This document shows, piece after piece, positions 1-4,986 of a stretch of DNA of 5,158 nt. Position 1 is the stretch's first letter. Every line of letters begins with the position of its first letter. The stretch covers positions 1 to 5,158 of the forward strand of contig DQGF01000101.1 in NCBI GenBank assembly GCA_003525045.1. The letters run 5' to 3'. Under the pieces are notes generated by a model. That model was not told the DNA's origin. It did not search any database and was given only the letters and a program-made list of their open reading frames with translations. The DNA is from Pseudomonas sp. GTDB lineage: Bacteria > Pseudomonadota > Gammaproteobacteria > Pseudomonadales > Pseudomonadaceae. Position numbers and translations under genes: made by a program.

Positions 1-734
1 GCGTAGGGGCAGCCGCCGAGCCCGCCGATGGAGGCGTCGAAGTGGGTGACCCCGTATTCCATCGCGGCCAGGATGTTCGGGATCGCCATCGCCCGCGTGT
101 CGTGGGTGTGGAGCGTCCACTCGACGCCGGGGAAGCGCGGCACCAGGCGCTCGAGCACCCGGCCGACCTGCGCGGGATTGGCCATGCCGGTGGTGTCGGC
201 CAGGGTGATGCCCTGGATGCCGAGTTCCTGATAGGCCTCGACGATCTCCACTACGCGGTCCTCATCGATCTTGCCTTCGAATGGGCAGCCGAAGGTGGTA
301 GCGATGCTGCCGTTGAGCCGCACCTGCGTGCCGCCCACGTATTGCACGATCTCGCCGAACGCGGCCAATGAGGCTTCGCAACGCATGCGCATGTTGGCCA
401 GGTTGTGGGTCTGGCTGGCGGACATCACCAGGTTCAACTCGTCGGCACCGGTCGCCAGCGCCCTTTGCGCGCCTTTCAGGTTGGGGATCAACGCGACGTA
501 GATCACCCCTGGGTGCCGGGCGATACCCTTGAACACCAGTTCACCGTCGCGCAGCGCCGGAATCGCTTTGGGCGAGACGAACGAGCCCGCCTCGATGCGG
601 CTGAAACCGGCCAGTGACAACTGATCGATCAGCGCAATCTTGTCGACGGTTTCGACCCAGGTCGGCTCGATCTGCAAGCCGTCGCGAGGGGAGACTTCCT
701 GAACGATCAGGGTCTCGGAAAAATCAGTGATCAT
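1..734 (-). CDS. HMG-CoA lyase family protein (partial, C-terminus beyond window)
   Basis: Probable cytosolic acyl-CoA lyase of the hydroxymethylglutaryl-CoA lyase family (TIM barrel, divalent metal), which cleaves HMG-CoA to acetyl-CoA and acetoacetate. The window holds 244 full codons of a family usually near 300; the end runs off base 1. Seen: VSPRDGLQ (Arg17, Asp18), SFVSPK at 51-56, HTHD with His209 and His211, and the family signature SIGGLGGCPY at 235-244 with the catalytic Cys242. The spacings Arg17-His209 (192) and Arg17-Cys242 (225) equal those of human HMGCL (R41, H233, C266), as recalled. The start ATG at 734 overlaps the TGA of the CoA-transferase (ATGA), with AGGGG 7 bases upstream inside that gene, so translational coupling is expected. 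Its partner is a transferase rather than the leucine-degradation (liu) genes, so its substrate may be HMG-CoA or a related 3-hydroxyacyl-CoA such as citramalyl-CoA. Family is sure; substrate is not. Confidence 0.93.
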   Translation of the reverse strand, partial: MITDFSETLIVQEVSPRDGLQIEPTWVETVDKIALIDQLSLAGFSRIEAGSFVSPKAIPALRDGELVFKGIARHPGVIYVALIPNLKGAQRALATGADELNLVMSASQTHNLANMRMRCEASLAAFGEIVQYVGGTQVRLNGSIATTFGCPFEGKIDEDRVVEIVEAYQELGIQGITLADTTGMANPAQVGRVLERLVPRFPGVEWTLHTHDTRAMAIPNILAAMEYGVTHFDASIGGLGGCPY

Positions 735-1924
735 TGCACCACCCCTTCAGTTTTCAGCCGTTCAATATCCGACGCCGTCAGGCCCAGTCCCGCGAGAATG
801 CCATCGGTGTGCTGGCCCAGACTCGGTCCGGACCAGTTCACGCCGCCGGGAGTTTCTGACATTTTCGGCACGATCCCCGGCATCTTCACGGTGGTGCCGC
901 CAGGCAACTCGGCGCTGAGCAGCATGTCCCGCGCCTGGTAATGCGGATCGGCGACGATGTCGGCCACCGAGTAGATGCGCCCGGCCGGCACTTCGGCAGC
1001 CTCGAGAGCCGACAGGACTTCATCGATCGGCAGGCTGCTGGTCCAGTGGGTGATTGCCGCGTCGAGCACGTTGCTTTTGGCGGCACGACCGTCGTTATGG
1101 GCGAACTCCGGCGCCTCGGCCAGATCATTGCGACCGACGACTTGCATCAGGCGCTTGTAGATCGGGTCGCTGTTGCCGGCGATCACCACGTAGGCGCCAT
1201 CGGCTGTGAGATAAGTGTTGGAAGGCGCGATGCCCGGCAAGGCGCCACCGCTACGCTCACGCACATGGCCGAGCATGTCGTATTCCGGCACCAGGCTTTC
1301 CATGACGTTGAACACGCTTTCGGCCAGGGACACATCGACCACTTGCCCGCCGCCCTGCCCGGTCTTGACCCGCAGCAGCGACATCAAGGCACCGATCACC
1401 GCGTGCAGCGACGCCAGTGAATCACCCAGGCTGACACCGACCCGGGCCGGTGGCGAACCGGGGGTGCCGGTGGTGTAGCGAATCCCGCCCATGGCTTCGC
1501 CAATGGCGCCGAACCCCGGGCGATCGCGGTACGGCCCGGTCTGGCCGTAACCGGAAATCCGCACCAGGGTCAGGTTGGGATTGAGGGCATGCAACACATC
1601 CCAGCCCAGGCCGAGTTTTTCCAGGGCACCGGGACGCAGGTTTTCGATCAGCACGTCGGCGCTGGTCGCCAGTTGCTTGACCAGTTCGATGCCTTCGGGG
1701 GATTTCAGATTTAGCGCCAGGGATTTCTTGTTGCGCGATTGCAGGTACCACCACAACGAGGTTCCCTCGTGCAACTTGCGCCATTTGCGCAGGGGATCGC
1801 CCTGGCCCATGGCTTCGATCTTGATCACCTCGGCGCCGAACTCGGCGAGCATGCGGGCGGCGAACGGCGCGGCGATCAGCGTGCCGATCTCGATCACCTT
1901 GATTGCGCTCAGGGGGGCAGTCAT
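731..1924 (-). CDS. CaiB/BaiF family III CoA-transferase
   Basis: A 397-residue class III CoA-transferase, which moves CoA between carboxylic acids through an aspartyl-CoA thioester; the length is typical of the family. Seen: the N-terminal Rossmann-like segment with AAPFAARMLAEFGAEVIKIE (18-37), RNKKSLALNL (64-73), DVLIENLRPGALEKLGLG (90-107), RISGYGQTGPY (122-132), and VSLGDSLASLHAVIG (164-178), in which Asp168 aligns with the catalytic Asp169 of formyl-CoA transferase. The C-terminal part has AGRIYSVADIVADPHY (314-329). ATG at 1924 is preferred over in-frame starts up to 1999 because AGAGGT lies 8 bases before it and family similarity begins at once (IKVIEIGTLIAAP). It overlaps the lyase gene by 4 bases and lies behind a LysR gene. 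Family members act on oxalate, carnitine, succinate/glutarate, itaconate and HMG; the adjacent lyase favours a dicarboxylic or hydroxy-dicarboxylic acid. The substrate is inference. Confidence 0.95.
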   Translation of the reverse strand: MTAPLSAIKVIEIGTLIAAPFAARMLAEFGAEVIKIEAMGQGDPLRKWRKLHEGTSLWWYLQSRNKKSLALNLKSPEGIELVKQLATSADVLIENLRPGALEKLGLGWDVLHALNPNLTLVRISGYGQTGPYRDRPGFGAIGEAMGGIRYTTGTPGSPPARVGVSLGDSLASLHAVIGALMSLLRVKTGQGGGQVVDVSLAESVFNVMESLVPEYDMLGHVRERSGGALPGIAPSNTYLTADGAYVVIAGNSDPIYKRLMQVVGRNDLAEAPEFAHNDGRAAKSNVLDAAITHWTSSLPIDEVLSALEAAEVPAGRIYSVADIVADPHYQARDMLLSAELPGGTTVKMPGIVPKMSETPGGVNWSGPSLGQHTDGILAGLGLTASDIERLKTEGVVQ

Positions 1925-1932
1925 CGCGGGGT

Positions 1933-1938
1933 ACCTCT
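1933..1938 (-). promoter_or_regulatory. Shine-Dalgarno site of the CoA-transferase
   Basis: AGAGGT lies 8 bases before the ATG at 1924. It decides the start, since the same frame stays open for 25 further codons up to 1999 without a comparable site. Confidence 0.7.
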
Positions 1939-1963
1939 TGTTGTTCTTGGAATATGAGCCAAG

Positions 1964-1992
1964 GCTAGAGGACCAAGGGACGATGAATCCAA
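1964..1992 (-). promoter_or_regulatory. candidate promoter of the CoA-transferase/lyase operon
   Basis: On the minus strand TTGGAT (1992-1987) is followed after 17 bases by TCTAGC (1969-1964). The -35 is fair and the -10 poor (3 of 6), which would suit an activator-dependent promoter. Transcription would start near 1957. The inverted repeat at 2007-2033 would then be centred near -63, the usual place of a LysR recognition site. This is sequence reading only; other -10 choices such as CATATT near 1951-1956 are possible. Confidence 0.35.
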
Positions 1993-2006
1993 CCCTCAAT
2001 GGGCAA

Positions 2007-2033
2007 CGGTCGTTCGCGAAACGCGAACGACCG
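2007..2033. promoter_or_regulatory. perfect 12-bp inverted repeat, likely operator (LysR box geometry)
   Basis: CGGTCGTTCGCG (2007-2018) and CGCGAACGACCG (2022-2033) are perfect reverse complements around AAA. The core contains TCGCGTTTCGCGA on the minus strand, that is T-N11-A with dyad symmetry, the general LysR-type binding pattern. It lies 83 bases before the CoA-transferase start and on the far side of the candidate promoter. A LysR gene is the next gene upstream. The GTTCGC/GCGAAC half-sites would also suit an IclR-type protein. No T-run follows on either strand, so an intrinsic terminator is less likely. Confidence 0.6.
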
Positions 2034-2060
2034 GGGATATTTACTGCGACCTCAGGTCAG

Positions 2061-2130
2061 TCTTCGCGGGCAAGCCTCGCTCCTCCAGGATTAATGAGTC
2101 TCCTGTAGGAGCGAGGCTTGCCCGCGAAGA
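2061..2130. repeat. REPIN-like element: two inverted Pseudomonas REP sequences
   Basis: Bases 2061-2084 and 2107-2130 form a perfect 24-bp inverted repeat. Inside it, CAGGA (2086-2090) pairs with TCCTG (2101-2105) after one mismatch, leaving a loop of about 10 bases. The arm contains TAGGAGCGAGGCTTGCCCGCG, a style typical of Pseudomonas REP sequences, and two inverted REPs at this spacing make a REPIN, mobilised in trans by RAYT transposases. It starts 24 bases behind the LysR stop. It may attenuate read-through from the regulator into the metabolic operon or protect the 3' end of the regulator mRNA; there is no clear T-run. Confidence 0.85.
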
Positions 2131-2153
2131 GGCCGGTCCTATCAATGAAAATC

Positions 2154-3062
2154 TCAGACCTGACCCCGCAACTGCTCAAACAACATCCGGCTCACCGGCG
2201 ACAACCCCGCTTCATCGCGCACCACCAGAATCAACGCCCGATCCGACCAGTCATCCGTCAACGGCACCGCGTGCAAACCCAACGCCCGGCCAAACAATTC
2301 GTAAGCTTTTTGCGGCAGGATGCCGATGCCCATGTTGGCCTGGACCATCCGGCACATGGCGTCAAAACCCGGCACATGAATCCGCAGCCGCAGCACCTTG
2401 CCGGCCTTGCGCGCCGCGGCATGGGTGCGCATGTTGATCGAACTGGCGGAGTGCAGGCCAACATAATCGCTGTCCAGCGTATCGGCGAACGCCAGCGCGG
2501 AGCGGCTCGCCAACGGATGATCAGGCAGCATCAGCACCACCAGTTTGTCCTGTCGATACAGCACGCTGTGCAGGCCTTTGACGTCGCTGTCACTGGAGCA
2601 GATCCCCAGGTCGGCCACTCCATCGAGCACCCCCTGAATCACTCCGGCGCTGGGACGCTCCTCAAGGTCGGTCTTGACTTCGGGATGCCGTTCGGAAAAG
2701 TCCCGCAGGTCTTCCGGCAGGAACTGGATGATCGCCGACAGGTTGGCCAACATCCGCACATAACCGCGAATGCCGTGGCTATGTTCGCCCAGCTCAAGTC
2801 CCATTTTTTCGACGTTGAACAGCATCTGCCGCGCATGGTGCAACAGGGTTTCACCGGCCGGCGTCAGGGTCATGCCCTTGGCCTGGCGCACGAACAGGCT
2901 GATGCCCAGCGCCTCCTCCAGCTCCATCAACCGCTTGCTGGCCGCCGACACCGCAATCGCTTCGCGGGTCGCGGCACGGGTCAACGTGCCTTCTTCGTGG
3001 ACGGCGACAAACAGCTGGAGAGTGATCAGGTCGAGGCGGCGGATCAGGCTTTTTTGCAGCAT
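2154..3062 (-). CDS. LysR-type transcriptional regulator
   Basis: A 302-residue LysR family DNA-binding regulator of usual length. Seen: an N-terminal winged helix-turn-helix at about 9-67 with LQLFVAVHEEGTLTRAA and SAASKRLMELEEALGISLF, followed by TPAGETLLHHARQML as the start of the linker helix. The effector-binding domain runs from about 95 to 300, with DLGIC (151-155), LVVLMLPDHPLA (174-185) and GIGILP (245-250). The ATG at 3062 is the best start because helix one begins at about residue 9 and no better start lies in frame upstream, but its Shine-Dalgarno site is weak (GAG only). It begins 70 bases after the dehydrogenase stop on the same strand and precedes the transferase/lyase pair. 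Unlike many LysR genes it is not divergent from its presumed targets. Control of the downstream pair is inferred from position and from the dyad at 2007-2033. Confidence 0.95.
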   Translation of the reverse strand: MLQKSLIRRLDLITLQLFVAVHEEGTLTRAATREAIAVSAASKRLMELEEALGISLFVRQAKGMTLTPAGETLLHHARQMLFNVEKMGLELGEHSHGIRGYVRMLANLSAIIQFLPEDLRDFSERHPEVKTDLEERPSAGVIQGVLDGVADLGICSSDSDVKGLHSVLYRQDKLVVLMLPDHPLASRSALAFADTLDSDYVGLHSASSINMRTHAAARKAGKVLRLRIHVPGFDAMCRMVQANMGIGILPQKAYELFGRALGLHAVPLTDDWSDRALILVVRDEAGLSPVSRMLFEQLRGQV

Positions 3063-3078
3063 CAGGAACTCGGCGATG

Positions 3079-3102
3079 TCAGCTCGGGCGAAGTCGCAGC
3101 AT
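3079..3102 (-). other. seven-codon leader ORF before the LysR gene (speculative)
   Basis: ATG at 3102 begins a short frame, MLRLRPS and stop, preceded by AAAGGA at 4 bases spacing. Its TGA ends 16 bases before the LysR ATG, which itself has a poor ribosome site. The SD and ATG lie in the loop between TCGGGCG (3120-3114 on the minus strand) and CGCCCGA (3090-3084). It could load ribosomes for the regulator by termination-reinitiation, or be chance. No family is recognisable at this length. Confidence 0.2.
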
Positions 3103-3132
3103 AACGTCCTTTGCGCCCGAACCGTGCTGCCG

Positions 3133-4281
3133 TTAAAACGCGCTGCGGAAAATCTCCTCGATCTGCCGCTGATCAGCCACCCGAGGGTTGGTCAGGCCAC
3201 ACGCATCCTTCAAGGCATTGGTGGCCAGGATCGGGATGTCGTTGAGTTTGGCACCGAGCTCACGCAAACCGGCGGGAATTTCCACATCCCTGGCCAAGCT
3301 GCGAATCGCTGCGATGGCGACCTGGGCACCCTTTTCCGGGCTGACGCCATGAATGTCGGCGCCCATTGCAACGGCAACATCGCTCAGGCGATCGGCGCAC
3401 ATCACCGCGTTGAAGCTTTGCACGTGAGGCAGCAGCACGGCGTTGCATACGCCATGAGGCAAGTCGTAGAACCCGCCCAGCTGATGAGCCATGGCGTGGA
3501 CATAGCCCAGCGAAGCGTTATTGAACGCCATGCCGGCAAGGAACTGCGCATACGCCATGTTTTCCCGTGCGGCCATGTCACTGCCGTCGCGTACAGCCAG
3601 GCGCAGGTTGTTGCTGATCAAGGTGATGGCCTTGAGTGCGCAGGCATCGGTGATCGGGTTGGCAGCGGTGGAGACGTAGGCTTCGATCGCATGGGTCAAC
3701 GCATCCATGCCGGTGGCCGCGGTCAGGCTTTTGGGCATGGCGACCATCAGCGCCGGGTCGTTGACCGACAGCAGCGGCGTGACGTTGCGGTCGACGATGG
3801 CCATTTTCACGTGCCGGACTTCGTCGGTAATAATGCAGAAACGGGTCATTTCACTCGCCGTTCCGGCGGTGGTATTGATCGCGATCAACGGCATCTGTGG
3901 CTTGGCGGATTGATCCACGCCTTCGTAATCACTGATGTGCCCGCCGTTGGCGGCGCACAGGGCAATGCCCTTGGCGCAGTCATGGGGTGAACCGCCGCCC
4001 AGGGAAATAATGAAATCACAGTCGCTGCGACCAAGCAGCTCAAGGCCTTTCTCGACATTGCTGACCGTCGGATTCGGTTTGGCGCCATCAAACAGGGTGG
4101 AGTTGATGTCCTGCTGGGCCAGAAGGCTGGCTACCTTGGCGGCCACGCCGGCTTTGGCCAGGCCTGCATCAGTGACGATCAAGGCTTTACGGAAACCATA
4201 TTTGCGGATTGCGAGCATCGCTTCGTCGAGACTGCCAATGCCCATCATGTTCACGGATGGAATGAAGAAGGTGCTGCTCAT
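3133..4281 (-). CDS. iron-containing alcohol dehydrogenase (YiaY/ErcA-like)
   Basis: A 382-residue group III (Fe-dependent) NAD(P)-linked alcohol dehydrogenase, converting a primary alcohol and its aldehyde in the cytosol; length is normal. Seen: the dinucleotide-binding region with [20 protein letters not shown] (89-108), [16 protein letters not shown] (135-150), and [14 protein letters not shown] (191-204) giving metal ligands Asp193 and His197. Further on, [19 protein letters not shown] (259-277) supplies His262 and His276, spaced as in FucO (H263, H277). The C-terminus has [12 protein letters not shown] (356-367). The start is fixed by AGAGGA 6 bases before ATG. From memory it resembles the pseudomonad protein called YiaY in P. 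putida and ErcA in P. aeruginosa, which are tied to ethanol oxidation, but no exa/ped or pqq gene is in this window, so no symbol is assigned. Link to the downstream LysR/transferase module is unproven; they share only strand and closeness. Confidence 0.95.
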   Translation of the reverse strand: MSSTFFIPSVNMMGIGSLDEAMLAIRKYGFRKALIVTDAGLAKAGVAAKVASLLAQQDINSTLFDGAKPNPTVSNVEKGLELLGRSDCDFIISLGGGSPHDCAKGIALCAANGGHISDYEGVDQSAKPQMPLIAINTTAGTASEMTRFCIITDEVRHVKMAIVDRNVTPLLSVNDPALMVAMPKSLTAATGMDALTHAIEAYVSTAANPITDACALKAITLISNNLRLAVRDGSDMAARENMAYAQFLAGMAFNNASLGYVHAMAHQLGGFYDLPHGVCNAVLLPHVQSFNAVMCADRLSDVAVAMGADIHGVSPEKGAQVAIAAIRSLARDVEIPAGLRELGAKLNDIPILATNALKDACGLTNPRVADQRQIEEIFRSAF

Positions 4282-4287
4282 GATAAA

Positions 4288-4293
4288 TCCTCT
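4288..4293 (-). promoter_or_regulatory. Shine-Dalgarno site of the alcohol dehydrogenase
   Basis: AGAGGA lies 6 bases before the ATG at 4281, within an A/T-rich stretch that should be unstructured. Confidence 0.75.
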
Positions 4294-4331
4294 TTTATTC
4301 TGGAAACCCGGAAATCAGGTGAGGTTTTCTA

Positions 4332-4360
4332 CTCATATCGCAGGCTGTGTGGCTCGTCAG
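4332..4360 (-). promoter_or_regulatory. candidate sigma-70 promoter of the alcohol dehydrogenase
   Basis: On the minus strand CTGACG (4360-4355) and TATGAG (4337-4332) are separated by exactly 17 bases; each matches 4 of 6 consensus positions. Transcription would begin near 4325, giving a leader of about 44 bases. No sigma-54 site (GG-N10-GC with good context) was seen. Confidence 0.4.
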
Positions 4361-4363
4361 ATT

Positions 4364-4375
4364 GTCATCATTGAC
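4364..4375. promoter_or_regulatory. short dyad next to the dehydrogenase -35 (possible operator)
   Basis: GTCA-TCAT-TGAC is a perfect 4-bp inverted repeat immediately upstream of the candidate -35. Its position, centred near -45, would suit an activator, but four base pairs are easily met by chance. Confidence 0.2.
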
Positions 4376-4406
4376 GAAGTTCAGCGGGAGACGGTGCTGC
4401 ATCAAG

Positions 4407-4420
4407 TGTTCAGGCGAACA
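4407..4420. promoter_or_regulatory. TGTTC-N4-GAACA dyad upstream of the dehydrogenase
   Basis: TGTTC (4407-4411) and GAACA (4416-4420) are perfect reverse complements around AGGC, centred near -88 from the candidate start. It could be a binding site for a response regulator or other dimeric activator. No regulator is identified. Confidence 0.25.
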
Positions 4421-4470
4421 GTGTTTTAAGGTGCAGAGGTGGATGGGCCATCGCAGCCGGTATCTTTTGA

Positions 4471-4527
4471 TCATGGGATTGAGCCTAAACCTGTGACGCC
4501 AGACTGGAATGGTCCTTTAGCTTTCAT
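4471..4527 (-). CDS. short ORF of 18 codons with strong Shine-Dalgarno site
   Basis: ATG at 4527 begins MKAKGPFQSGVTGLGSIP and stops at TGA (4473-4471). AAGGAGGT lies 4 bases before the ATG, close to the full anti-16S complement and by far the best ribosome site in the window. It lies 190 bases upstream of the dehydrogenase on the same strand, so it may be a leader peptide, a small secreted or modified peptide, or the beginning of a gene now broken by an early stop. The same frame continues after the TGA for 14 sense codons (SKDTGCDGPSTSAP) to TAA at 4428-4426, which fits a nonsense mutation in a 33-residue frame. Unusually for this window it has an A/T-rich start. I do not recognise the peptide; expression is suggested only by the ribosome site. 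Confidence 0.35.
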   Translation of the reverse strand: MKAKGPFQSGVTGLGSIP

Positions 4528-4531
4528 TGGC

Positions 4532-4553
4532 ACCTCCTTTAGTACTGGGAGGT
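4532..4553 (-). promoter_or_regulatory. hairpin that could mask the Shine-Dalgarno site of the short ORF
   Basis: On the minus strand ACCTCC (4553-4548) can pair with GGAGGT (4537-4532), the SD of the 18-codon ORF, around a 10-base loop CAGTACTAAA. ACCTCC is the same string as the 16S 3' tail, so it would compete directly with the ribosome. A 6-bp stem with four G-C pairs is modest, so this could be a temperature- or ribosome-sensitive switch, or chance. Confidence 0.35.
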
Positions 4554-4583
4554 AATACGCCCCGATAAGGCCGGCGCGAGACC

Positions 4584-4603
4584 TGTGGGAGCCGGGCTTG
4601 CCC
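4584..4603 (+). repeat. solo REP sequence
   Basis: TGTGGGAGCCGGGCTTGCCC matches the right arm of the REPIN (2104-2123) at 17 of 20 positions and has the usual Pseudomonas REP form. The expected GCG end of the palindrome is replaced by CCAATG, so it looks worn or truncated. No inverted partner is seen nearby. Confidence 0.65.
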
Positions 4604-4604
4604 C

Positions 4605-4740
4605 AATGAACCAGTCGCCGCGCTGTCGGCGTTCGACATTGCAGTACAACGCGAAAGTGATCGCACAGATAGCGGCAAGACTGAAGCTCAGAGGGTTAGA
4701 TTTCAGGTTGGCGTAAATGCCCGACAGCGACAATCCATCG
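4605..4740 (-). pseudogene. possible remnant of a small membrane protein
   Basis: The minus frame reads SLSGIYANLKSNPLSFSL then AAICAITFALYCNVERRQ, giving one clear hydrophobic segment (about 18 residues, PLSFSLAAICAITFALYC) followed by a positive patch (ERRQR), a usual inside-positive membrane anchor. The open frame begins at TTG 4733 and runs to TAA at 4541-4539, but its last part reads through the solo REP, which argues against an intact end. Its upstream side abuts the transposase fragment, so the true beginning may have been lost. No Shine-Dalgarno site precedes the TTG. I do not recognise the protein; it may also be noncoding. Confidence 0.25.
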
Positions 4741-4744
4741 GTAC

Positions 4745-4986
4745 CCAGTTCATCGAACAGCCGAGGTCGAGAGTACCAAGACCATGATAGAACGGGTCGA
4801 AGGACACTTCGATATCAAGCCGGATCGCCTCATCGGCGATACCGCTTATGGCACCGCACCGATGTTGGCCTGGATGGTGGACGAAAAAGATATCGAGCCA
4901 CATGTGCCGGTTTGGGTTAAAACCGTGCCTTCAAGCACCAGCGCTCACATGTCACGAAAGCCGACACCATCATCTTTCGATCTGTC
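4745..4986 (+). pseudogene. IS1182-family transposase fragment with internal deletion
   Basis: Two pieces of a DDE transposase of the IS1182 type are visible in different frames. The first, from about 4745 to 4924, reads PVHRTAEVESTKTMIERVEG and continues with KPDRLIGDTAYGTAPMLAW and EPHVPVW; the Asp in IGDTAYG fits the second catalytic Asp of the family. The second, from about 4921 to 4986 in another frame, reads FKHQRSHVTKADTIIFRS, which in intact members lies further on in the protein. Residues between these blocks are missing and the frame changes at about 4915-4930. The N-terminal half (first Asp) and the C-terminal Glu region are absent, so it cannot encode an active enzyme. Family assignment is from memory of conserved blocks. 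Confidence 0.75.

Noticed and set aside
2007..2033. The dyad as an intrinsic terminator
   Set aside because: The stem is strong but no run of T follows on either strand, and it lies between the REPIN and the next gene's promoter region, where an operator is more likely.
1575..2108. Plus-strand open frame of 177 codons
   Set aside because: It runs antisense to the CoA-transferase and through the operator and the first REPIN arm; no ribosome site and no recognisable product.
2118..3104. Plus-strand open frame of 328 codons
   Set aside because: It is antisense to the LysR gene. Its product is rich in His, Gln and Arg with no family feature, as expected from the mirror of a GC-rich gene.
2770..3990. 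Plus-strand open frame of 406 codons
   Set aside because: It overlaps both the LysR and dehydrogenase genes in antisense, and the protein shows no domain. The minus-strand products are unmistakable family members.
4470..4473. In-frame TGA of the short ORF as a selenocysteine codon
   Set aside because: No SECIS-like hairpin was recognised just after the TGA and no selenoprotein family match; a plain stop or nonsense change is simpler.
4528..4545. Possible sigma-54 promoter on the plus strand (TTGGCACCTCCTTTAG)
   Set aside because: The -24-like TTGGCAC is good, but the -12 position lacks the GC of TTGC, and no gene starts properly downstream on that strand.
4606..4716. Plus-strand small ORF of 36 codons beginning MNQSPRCRRS
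   Set aside because: It has no Shine-Dalgarno site, starts at the edge of the REP, and is antisense to the membrane-helix frame, which looks more protein-like.
4703..4903. Minus-strand 66-codon frame opposite the transposase fragment
   Set aside because: It is the complement of a recognisable transposase block and has no features of its own.
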